Assembly: GCA_022562895.1 (NCBI GenBank) | Contig: JADFOK010000019.1 | Span: forward strand, 1 to 46,189 | Length of the DNA: 46,189 nt | Direction of reading: 5' to 3' | Origin: Bacteroidota bacterium | GTDB lineage: Bacteria; Bacteroidota; Bacteroidia; Flavobacteriales; Flavobacteriaceae | Shown: positions 1-8,000 of the stretch, piece by piece | Numbering within the stretch: position 1 is the first letter of the stretch | Layout: every line of letters begins with the position of its first letter | Position numbers and translations under genes: made by a program | Notes under the pieces: generated by a model | The model's database searches: none | Told to the model about the DNA's origin: nothing | The model's input: only the letters and a program-made list of their open reading frames with translations

Positions 1-295
1 TCAATACCATCGGTATAAATAATTATTAGATGCAGTCCCACATAATGTATGTGTTTATTCTGTTTCTAGGATTGGTCGAAATTCTGCTCGCTTATTAATT
101 TTTTCAAAAAATATTTTTCTAACTCTGTGTAAAGGTGCCATAACTAATATTTTAGAATAGAAGGATCAATTTTTGGGTATCCCCCCCAACTTGTGTAATA
201 ATTTTTGCAAAATCTAGCTAAGGAAATAATTATCACTAATGAATTTGGGTTTACTTCTATGTATAAAAGTGACTCAAAAAATGACACAATCTATA
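1..295. other. Gene-poor left edge
   Basis: No convincing gene is visible. The stretch is AT-rich and has stops in all frames. A short minus-strand open run at about 66-148 looks protein-like (LWHLYTELEKYF) but has no start and a stop just upstream, so it may be the decayed tail of a gene. A run of seven C residues at 181-187 stands out in this AT-rich context. Confidence 0.5.
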
Positions 296-334
296 AAATA
301 AAAAATCCAATATACTGATATACAATATATTGGA
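296..334 (-). terminator. Intrinsic terminator of tRNA-Arg
   Basis: On the minus strand a perfect 9-bp stem (arms 306-314 and 326-334, 11-nt loop) is followed by a run of six T and further T-rich sequence (plus-strand A run 300-305). It starts 11 nt after the 3' end of tRNA-Arg, so it most likely ends that transcript. The stem is AT-rich, so strength is moderate. Confidence 0.65.
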
Positions 335-345
335 AATTTATTTCG

Positions 346-419
346 TGATCGCGACAGGATTCGAACCTGTGACCGTCTGCTTAGAAGGCAGATGCTCTAT
401 CCAGCTGAGCTACGCGACC
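346..419 (-). tRNA. tRNA-Arg (anticodon TCT)
   Basis: Read on the minus strand this is a complete cloverleaf: acceptor arm GGTCGCG pairing with CGCGATC (one G-T pair), D arm with AGCTCAGCTGGATAGAGC, anticodon stem TCTGC/GCAGA around the loop CTTCTAA, and T arm with GGTTCGAATCC. The anticodon TCT reads AGA and AGG arginine codons. The discriminator base is A and CCA is not encoded, so it must be added after transcription. A terminator hairpin lies just downstream. Confidence 0.97.
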
Positions 420-588
420 TAATTGTGCTTAATAAACTTATTTTCATTCCAATTAGAAATCGTTATGTTTTCACCAGTCTATTTATGGCATACTATTTTT
501 TTTTAATGTTATAAATTAACTGAAAAATAGTTGCTTTTGCGGCTGCGAATATACAATTTATATTAAAAAAAGAGAATGAAATTATTTA

Positions 589-1436
589 TTAAAAATTTGC
601 ATTTACAGTTAGTAACGGACCATGGAAAACCATCGAGAATCTCCCGTCCCAATCAGAATTATCAACTCTAGCAGAAAACCTAAAGTATCTGTATTTAAGG
701 TTAACCCCTATATTTTTATGGAATTGATAATTAACACCAGGGCCAACATTTAAGTTGCTCCCGGAATAATCGCCTATTGTAATTCCAAACCAGCTAATCT
801 TGCTGTAAACATCCATGTATTATTCGGGGCATAAAAATACCAGACACCTAGATTGGGAAGAGGAGCTACTACACTAACCGTTCTTCTTTCAAATTCATGT
901 TCCTTAGCATTTATAAATACTTCCCCCTCTATAAAAGAATTAATATCCAGGGTATGTACTCCTAATCCTGCACCAAATTCATGTTTTAATCCCTTGGTAA
1001 TAGTTCTGCCAAAAAGGACACGGTACATTCTTATTTTAAGTCCAACATCAACATCAATTCCAGCATTATAAACAATATCCTCCCAAGTAATATCTTCTTC
1101 TAATTTGGTGCTATTAGTATTTTTAATGCTGAAATATTCTGCAGATACAGACCACATTCTAGCAAATCGCCAATTAAAGTTCAAAAATAATGTCGTTTGT
1201 GAATCACTGACATCAAATTTCTCATTAAAGTCTATTAAATCATCTTTGCTGGATCCATTTGCACTAATTTTTATTGTTTTAAATGGAGTGTATAATCCTA
1301 CTTCAAATAAAAATTTATCCGTAAGTAAGTGATGTTTTTCTTCAACATCGGTATCGGTTTCATTTTCTTGAGCGAATATATGTGATCCTGAAAAAAAGAA
1401 TGCTACGACAAGAATAAATTGAATAGAATATTTCAT
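589..1436 (-). pseudogene. Frameshifted outer-membrane beta-barrel protein
   Basis: The first part (774-1436) encodes a signal peptide ending in IFAQ and then amphipathic strands rich in aromatic residues, such as FNWRFARMWSVSAEYFSI, typical of a small outer-membrane barrel. It stops prematurely after TARLAGLELQ. A second overlapping frame (589-816) carries on the barrel pattern (SWFGITIGDYSG..., then VNYQFHKNIGVNLKYRYF) and ends in a plausible C-terminal strand (LLTVNANF). One missing base near 793-798 (TTAGC instead of, for example, TTAAGC) explains both frames. Restoring it gives a single 282-residue protein that fits the 848-nt span exactly. I cannot name the family. It is either a recent pseudogene or a sequencing error. 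Confidence 0.8.
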
Positions 1437-1603
1437 GTTGTCATTTTTAAAAATTAGCAGTTTTAATTATAATTTCCAATTCTAATAGCGAAAGTTAAGG
1501 AATTAATATGACCATTTCAAGATCATTGAGAAATTCTGAAATAAAAATTTAATGCAGGTAATTTTTGGTTTACTTTAAATTCAGATTTATGAAGTTTCTG
1601 AAA

Positions 1604-1635
1604 ACAAAAAAAGCTGAACATATGGTTCAGCTTTT
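1604..1635 (-). terminator. Intrinsic terminator of the tRNA-Ser/tRNA-Pro unit
   Basis: An 11-bp stem (1609-1619 with 1625-1635; AAAAGCTGAAC against GTTCAGCTTTT) with a 5-nt loop is followed on the minus strand by a T run (plus-strand A run 1606-1612). It begins 4 nt after the 3' end of tRNA-Pro, the expected position for a terminator of the two-tRNA transcript. Confidence 0.85.
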
Positions 1636-1639
1636 ATGG

Positions 1640-1714
1640 TCGGGGTGGCAGGATTCGAACCTGCGACCTCCTGCTCCCAAAGCAGGCGCGATGACCGGGC
1701 TACGCTACACCCCG
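1640..1714 (-). tRNA. tRNA-Pro (anticodon TGG)
   Basis: On the minus strand the acceptor arm CGGGGTG pairs with CACCCCG. The anticodon stem CCTGC/GCAGG surrounds a loop with TGG, which reads CCA and related proline codons. The T arm contains GGTTCGAATCC. CCA is not encoded. It lies 37 nt downstream of tRNA-Ser in the same direction with no terminator between them, so the two are probably transcribed together. Confidence 0.97.
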
Positions 1715-1751
1715 AAAAACAGTTTGCACTGCAGTTCAAAAATATGAGACG

Positions 1752-1835
1752 CGGAGAGACTGGGATTCGAACCCAGGCAACGTTTGCACGTTGACAGATT
1801 AGCAATCTGCTCCATTACCACTCTGGCACCTCTCC
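1752..1835 (-). tRNA. tRNA-Ser (anticodon GCT)
   Basis: This is an 84-nt class II tRNA on the minus strand. Acceptor GGAGAGG pairs with TCTCTCC, the anticodon loop is TTGCTAA with GCT (reads AGC and AGT), and there is a long variable arm (CAACGTGCAAACGTTG, itself a hairpin) as expected for serine tRNA. The T arm has GGTTCGAATCC. The discriminator is G and CCA is not encoded. Confidence 0.97.
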
Positions 1836-1872
1836 AAAAAATGCAGGAACGAATCATCTTAATTTGCGGATG

Positions 1873-1904
1873 CAAATGTAACTTTTCAATCCTTATAACA
1901 CAAA
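1873..1904 (-). promoter_or_regulatory. Bacteroidetes-type promoter of the tRNA-Ser/Pro unit
   Basis: Minus-strand TTTG (1901-1904) is followed after exactly 20 bp by TACATTTG (1873-1880). This matches the Bacteroidetes primary sigma factor consensus (TTTG, 19-21 bp, TAnnTTTG) in every fixed position. The tRNA-Ser gene starts about 38 bp downstream, leaving a short processed leader. Confidence 0.75.
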
Positions 1905-1955
1905 TAATAATTGTGCTTTTTTTATAAAGTCAAATTGTATTTATTTAAACAATTA

Positions 1956-3044
1956 TCAGAGATTTTTAGTAAGCTGTTTTACAATTTTATTATCGGATAA
2001 AAACTCTTTTAAAATAACTTTTATTGCAGTATAAATAGGAATAGCAATTATTAATCCTAAAATTCCAAAAAGTATTCCAGCAATAAGAATAACCAAGAAA
2101 ATTTCTAAAGGGTGTGATTTTACACTCTTCGAAAAAATAACAGGCTGACTAAAGAAATTATCAATTAATTGGCCAGCCATAAATCCAATCATTACATATA
2201 TTGTTTTTGGTAAAATTACAGTCTGAAAGTCGCTGCCAATAAAACTGGTCATGGTCAAGAACATTATTAATATTCCACCAATTAATGGTCCTACGTAGGG
2301 GATGAGATTGAGTAAAGCACATAAAAATGCGATAACAATCGCATTATCAACGCCCACGATAAGTAATACAGTTGTGTAAATGACAAACAATATTAGGATC
2401 TGAAATATTAGGCCAACAAAATATCTTGATAACAAGTCTTTTATTTTATGCAGGGATCTTTTTGAACCATCTTCCTTTCCTGATGGTACAAAGGCCATAA
2501 TGCTTTCTTCCAAAAGCTTACTGTCTTTTAATAAGAAAAAGGAAATAAAAAGAACAGAGAATAATCCAATACTAAAATTACCCAAACCACTAAATATCGA
2601 ATTTAAAAAATTAGGCAGGATAGAAAAATCTATCTTCGAAAGAAAATTAGATTTATTTAAAGAGAATCCCACATCTATATTCTTAAGTGAAAAATATGAA
2701 ACAACCTTCTGGTATAGGCTTTCAATATTATTTTGCAAATCATCAATATTTAGCAAAGATAAATTCTGCCCTTGTTCAATAATTAAGGGTATAAACAATC
2801 CAATCAAACCAATAACCAAACCTATAAGTATAGTAATTGTGACAATTACAGAAAAGGAATTATTAAATTTTAATTTGTTTTTTAAGAATCGTACTATAGG
2901 TAATCCAATAAGTGAAATAATCGCAGCAATAGTAATATAAGCAATTACTGATTGAATTTTATAAATAAAAAGAAGTAGTAAAAAAATACCAAAAAGTATT
3001 CCCACTGCTTTTAAAATTCCTTTAGTTATTGCATTCGAATTCAT
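1956..3044 (-). CDS. AI-2E family transporter (membrane permease)
   Basis: This 362-residue protein is strongly hydrophobic, with about seven or eight membrane segments: pairs near residues 10-80, a longer soluble loop at about 85-150, then further helices to the C-terminus. The family hallmark is visible around residue 245 (LLNLIPYVGPLIGGI). These proteins belong to the PerM/YdiK/TqsA group. Some members export autoinducer-2 and others act in Na+/H+ exchange, so the substrate cannot be told from sequence. The ATG at 3044 gives a normal N-terminus. It lies downstream of the DUF4159 gene on the same strand with a 73-bp gap and may share its transcript. Confidence 0.9.
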   Translation of the reverse strand: MNSNAITKGILKAVGILFGIFLLLLFIYKIQSVIAYITIAAIISLIGLPIVRFLKNKLKFNNSFSVIVTITILIGLVIGLIGLFIPLIIEQGQNLSLLNIDDLQNNIESLYQKVVSYFSLKNIDVGFSLNKSNFLSKIDFSILPNFLNSIFSGLGNFSIGLFSVLFISFFLLKDSKLLEESIMAFVPSGKEDGSKRSLHKIKDLLSRYFVGLIFQILILFVIYTTVLLIVGVDNAIVIAFLCALLNLIPYVGPLIGGILIMFLTMTSFIGSDFQTVILPKTIYVMIGFMAGQLIDNFFSQPVIFSKSVKSHPLEIFLVILIAGILFGILGLIIAIPIYTAIKVILKEFLSDNKIVKQLTKNL

Positions 3045-3117
3045 TTTTGAATATTTTGAAAAATTAAAATTTGTTTTCGCTTCAAATAGTAAATATAAAA
3101 TAGTTTAATAAAGTAAT

Positions 3118-3762
3118 TTAATTTTCAAAAGCGTATTTAATAATATTTGCTCCCATTCGCAGTGCTTTAAGACGAACTTCCTGAGGATCGTTATGAATCT
3201 CAGGATTTTCCCAGCCATCACCCAAATCACTTTCATAAGTGTAGAGTAAAACCAATCGCCCTTCGTGCATGATGCCAAATGCCTGAGGACGTAAATTGTC
3301 ATGTTCATGTATTTTTGGGAGTCCCTGAGGAAAACTAAATTGATAGGTGAATATTGGATGATTTCCCGGTAATTCTTTCATTACTTTATTTGGAAATATT
3401 TTAGCCAGTTCCTTGCGCAAATATTGGTCCATTCCATAATTGTCATCTATGTGCAAAAAACCCCCACTTAACAAGTAATTTCTTAGATTTTGAGCTTCTT
3501 CAGTAGAAAAGAATACATTTCCATGCCCTGTCATATGTACAAATGGATAATCGAACAAATCCACACTGTTGGGTGTTACAGTTTGAGGTTTTTCATTTAT
3601 AGTTGTATTTATTTGTTCATTGCAAAACCGAATAAGATTGGGAAGTGAAGTTGGATTGCTATACCAATCACCACCACCCCCATATTTTAAGACAGCAATT
3701 TCTTGTGCTGATAACTGAGGGGTCGAAAAGAATAAAAATAAAAGAAGTGCTTTAAATTGCAT
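3118..3762 (-). CDS. DUF4159 domain protein, exported
   Basis: The protein has 214 residues. I start it at the ATG at 3762, which gives a clean signal peptide (MQFKALLLFLFFSTPQLSAQ), rather than at a TTG three codons upstream. The mature part matches DUF4159, with KYGGGGDWYSNPTSLPNL near the start, FVHMTGHGNVFFS in the middle, and LLSGGFLHIDDNYGMDQYLR. This is a glutamine-amidotransferase-like fold seen in Bacteroidetes and other bacteria. Its function is unknown. The signal peptide suggests it works in the periplasm. It lies between the AI-2E permease and the rsmE remnant plus tsaD. Confidence 0.88.
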   Translation of the reverse strand: MQFKALLLFLFFSTPQLSAQEIAVLKYGGGGDWYSNPTSLPNLIRFCNEQINTTINEKPQTVTPNSVDLFDYPFVHMTGHGNVFFSTEEAQNLRNYLLSGGFLHIDDNYGMDQYLRKELAKIFPNKVMKELPGNHPIFTYQFSFPQGLPKIHEHDNLRPQAFGIMHEGRLVLLYTYESDLGDGWENPEIHNDPQEVRLKALRMGANIIKYAFEN

Positions 3763-3802
3763 AGAAATCAAAAATACAAATCTTTTGTAGAATTACAGAA
3801 TA

Positions 3803-3922
3803 TTATTCTTTAACAAACTCACTATGGCAAGCAACAACAATAGATGAAATGCTTATACTTCTTTTACCCAAACCTGCGTTTTTCGCTAATTTGATCTTGC
3901 CAAAGTAAATGCCGGCCCTAAT
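3803..3922 (-). pseudogene. rsmE: Remnant of 16S rRNA m3U1498 methyltransferase (RsmE) C-terminus
   Basis: The minus strand of this otherwise empty gap reads IRAGIYFGKIKLAKNAGLG, then KRSISISSIVVACHSEFVKE and a stop. The pattern follows the RsmE C-terminus: a GPEG-like segment, an EI.LAK..G helix, a serine/glycine-rich turn where intact enzymes have LG...LRTETA, then a VACH-like helix and the end. Most of the gene is gone, there is no start, and the SAM-binding knot loop is damaged. In many flavobacteria, as I recall, rsmE sits exactly between tsaD and the DUF4159 gene, which supports the reading. This is inference from a short match. Confidence 0.6.
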
Positions 3923-3959
3923 TTGTATTATTATTTCTTAGGATTCTCGATTTATTATT

Positions 3960-4982
3960 TTACATTTTCATCCTGGCTTTAGCAACCACATCGTATTTTG
4001 CAAATAGTCCTTGTTTGTATTTAAGTTCACCAACCATAGCGATCATAGCAGCGTTGTCTGTACAATATTCAATCTTTGGGATGTGGGTTTTCCAGCTGTA
4101 TTTTTTTTCAGCCTCTATTAAAGCAGTTCTAATTCCGCTGTTAGCTGAAACACCACCCCCTATAGCTACTTCTTTAATCCCTGTTAGTTCTACTGCGTTC
4201 TTTAACTTATCCATCAAGTAATCAACAATCGTGTATTGCAGGCTTGCACAGAGATCTTCTAAATTTTCAGACACAAAGTCTGGGTTGGCTTTTACCTCTT
4301 TTTCAACAAAATACAAAACAGCGGTTTTTAATCCGCTAAAACTAAAATCTAAGGGTCCTACCTTGGGTTTCGGAAATTTGTAGGCTTTCGGATTTCCATT
4401 TTGTGCGTATTTATCAATTAAATGGCCACTGGGATAGGGGAGCCCAAATATTTTTCCACTTTTATCAAAGGCTTCTCCAACAGCATCATCTAAAGTCTGT
4501 CCAATTACTTCCATTGCAAAATAATCGGTAACCATTACTAATTGTGTATGTCCACCACTTATGGTTAGTGCGATAAAAGGAAAATCGGGAGCGGTTTGTT
4601 CTTCAGCTTTTATAAAATGTGCCAAAATGTGTGCCTGCATGTGATTTACATCTATAAGGGGAATGCCCAGTCCCATAGCTAATGACTTTGAAAATGAAGT
4701 ACCTACCAGGAGAGAGCCCATTAATCCTGGTCCCCTGGTAAATGCTATGGCACTTAACTGTTTCTTATCGATATTTGCTTTGCGAAGTGCAAGCTGTACA
4801 ACCGGCACAATATTTTGTTGGTGAGCTCGTGAGGCAAGCTCGGGGACAACACCACCATATTCCTCGTGAATTTTTTGTGTAGCTACAACATTAGACAAGA
4901 TTAGACCGTTGTGTATCACAGCTGCTGCCGTATCGTCACAAGAGGATTCGATACCCAAAATATAATTTTGTTTTTGAATCAA
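3960..4982 (-). CDS. tsaD: tRNA threonylcarbamoyladenosine transferase TsaD
   Basis: TsaD moves the threonylcarbamoyl group from TC-AMP to adenosine 37 of ANN-decoding tRNAs, working in the cytoplasm with TsaB and TsaE. The 340-residue length is typical. Visible are the N-terminal ATP-fold motif GIESSCDDTAAAV (residues 10-22), the metal-binding HMQAH (His114 and His118), TISGGHTQLV, the GEAFDKSGKIFGLPYPSG block, and the C-terminal CTDNAAMIA. There is no ATG upstream of the conserved start, so initiation is probably at TTG 4982. It is divergent from tamB with a very short shared control region. Confidence 0.95.
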   Translation of the reverse strand: MIQKQNYILGIESSCDDTAAAVIHNGLILSNVVATQKIHEEYGGVVPELASRAHQQNIVPVVQLALRKANIDKKQLSAIAFTRGPGLMGSLLVGTSFSKSLAMGLGIPLIDVNHMQAHILAHFIKAEEQTAPDFPFIALTISGGHTQLVMVTDYFAMEVIGQTLDDAVGEAFDKSGKIFGLPYPSGHLIDKYAQNGNPKAYKFPKPKVGPLDFSFSGLKTAVLYFVEKEVKANPDFVSENLEDLCASLQYTIVDYLMDKLKNAVELTGIKEVAIGGGVSANSGIRTALIEAEKKYSWKTHIPKIEYCTDNAAMIAMVGELKYKQGLFAKYDVVAKARMKM

Positions 4983-5076
4983 AGTAAAAAAGGTATATTT
5001 ATTGATGGTAAAAATAAAACTTTAAAAGCGTATCAAAAAACTTAGAAAAATAATATTTCGTGTTATTGCTGCCATT

Positions 5077-8000
5077 ATGATCCTCATAATGCTGTTGATT
5101 ATTCTTCTTTCTATCCCGGCTATACAAACTTACATCGCAAAGAAAGTAACTAAAAACATCAATGAAACCTATGGTACTAATATTAATATTAAGCGATTAG
5201 GTCTCAATTGGAAGGCTGAGGTTGATATTCGTGAAATATATATAGCAGACCATCATAATGATACATTAATATATATTAAATCTCTTCAAACCAATATATT
5301 AAGTATCAGAAATTTAATAGAAGGTGATTTAGATTTTGGCTATGTTGATATTACTCAATCAAAATTTTATATAAAGACTTACAAAGGAGAAACAGATGAC
5401 AATTTATATGTTTTTTCTGAAAAATTTGAAACAGGAGAATCTACAAGTAGTGACAAACTCTTCAACCTTTTTACTAAAGATGTCAGCCTTACAGATAGCA
5501 AAGTGAAAATTATTGATGAAAACATTGAAACACCAGTCATTTTGAATTTGAGTGAAGTCAATATTGAGGCTGAGGATTTTGAAATTTCAGGTCCCGATAT
5601 CACTGTCAATATTAATAATCTAAGCCTTAAGGCTAAAAGAGGATTTAAAATCAATAAGCTAGCCTCAAACTTTTCGTATATACCCGGGAATCTTATTTTT
5701 AAAAATTTAAACCTGATAACCGAGGCTTCCAATATAAAAGGAGATTTTAAATTAAGTTATGGAGAGGGGGGAATGGCAGATTTTGAGAATAATGTTACTA
5801 TTTCAGCTCAATTACAGAAAACAGAATTATCTACAAACGATATCAATTCATTTTACAATGAGTTTGCAACAAATCGTCAAATAATAATAACAGGCGATAT
5901 TAATGGTATACTCAATGATTTTACATTTCATAAAGCATCTATTGAAAGTAGAGGAATTCGAATTCTTGGAAATTTTTCGTTTAAAAATTTATTAAAAGGG
6001 GATAACAGCTTTATTATTCAAGCTAAAGGACATACTATATATGCAAATTATAATGAATTGCGAAAGATAATGCCTCGTGTTTTAAGTGATCTACCTGAAG
6101 AAATAAAATATTTTGGTGATTTTAAATATCAAGGAAATACTACAATTTCTAGTACAACCCTCATAACCGAAGGCACTTTGAACAGCTCACTAGGTGTGGC
6201 AGAAATAAATGTTGAGCTAGGTAATATAAATGATTCTGAAAATATTTATTACGTTGGAGACATTGTACTTACTAATTTTGATCTTGGCAAATTGACAAAA
6301 ACCGAATCATTGGGAACCATAACTTCAGATTTACATTTTGATGGTAAAGGGTTTTCGAAAGAAACTATAAATACCGGAATTACAGGTAGTATTACATCGT
6401 TTGTTTTTGAAGATTATAACTATAATAATATTACGATCTCAGGGAATATAAAATATCCCATTTTTAATGGAGAATTAAATATTGATGATCCCAACATCAA
6501 CATGATATTTAAAGGATTGGTGGATTTTTCAAATGATATCAATCAATATGATTTTGAAGCCAATATAGAATTTGCTGAACTAAATAAATTGAACTTATTA
6601 AAACGAGACAGTATTTCAGTTTTTGCAGGAAATATCATAATGGATTTGAAGGGAACAACTGTAGATGATGCAGAAGGAACAATTTCTTTTCAACAAACAT
6701 TTTATCAAAATGAAAAGGATGATTTCTATTTTGATGACTTTAAAATCACATCTACTTTTAATAAAAACATTAGAACTATTGAAGTAATTTCAGAAGACAT
6801 TATCAATGGAAAAATCACAGGGGTGTTTCTGGTAAGAGATATTCCCAATCTCTTTATGAATGCTATTGGAAGCATTTATACTAATTATATTCCCAATGAA
6901 GTAACTAATAACCAGTATTTGGTCTATGATTTTAAGATTTATAATAAAATAATAGAGGTCTTTGTACCCGAACTACAATTCGGTGACAATACGAAGGTTA
7001 AAGGATCTGTATATTCGGACGAATCGAAATTTAAATTAAATTTTCGCTCTCCCGAAATTCTATTATATGGAAATTATTTAGGTAATGTAAATGTACAAGT
7101 TGATAATAACAACCCTCTTTATAATACTTATATTTCAATTGACTCGGTATATAATGGATATTATAATCTTGTAGATTTAAATTTAATTAATAAAACCATT
7201 AATGATACATTATATATTAGGTCTGAGTTTAAAGGTGGTAAAAACAAAAAAGACATATTTAACCTTTCTCTATATCATACTATAAACCCTGAGGGAAAAT
7301 CTGTAATAGGTGTTAAGAGATCGGACATTACATACAAAGATGAAGTCTGGTTTTTAAACGAGAACAATAATAAATTAAATAAGGTTGTTTTCGACATAGA
7401 AAAAAAGAATATTAATATTAGGTCACTTGTTCTAAATCATAACAACGAAATGATAGAGTTTTCAGGAACAATTAGGGATACTACGTATAAAAATTTGAGA
7501 GTTCTTTTCACAGATGTCAACATAGCTAATATAACTCCAGAAATAGACAGTCTACGTCTAAGTGGAAATATAAATGGGAGATTAACTATTATGCAAAAAA
7601 AGGGATTGTATTATCCAAATTCTAATATTACTATTGACAACATTTTGGTCAATGATGTACTTTATGGTGATTTAAACCTTCAAATTCATGGGAATGAGGA
7701 TCTTACTCTTTATAATATTAATTCAACACTTACTAATAATAATGTAAAATCTATTGATGCTGTTGGAGAAATAGATATTTCAACAAAGAATACACAAATT
7801 CGTTTAAATATAGAACTTAAGGATTTAAATTTAAAAGCTTTTAGCCCTTTCGGGGGAGATGTGATTACAGATATCAGGGGGTTTGTTTCTGGTAATGCAC
7901 GCGTTTCAGGTAATATTGATTCACCTAATATATTAGGAATTCTTGAACTTGAAAATAGTGGATTTAAAATTCCATACTTAAATATTGATTTTGATCTGAA

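Noticed and set aside
66..148. Protein-like minus-strand fragment (LWHLYTELEKYF...) at the left edge
   Set aside because: No start codon, a stop just upstream, only about 25 codons, and no recognisable family.
181..187. Run of seven C, a possible phase-variable tract
   Set aside because: It is not inside or upstream of any gene I can support.
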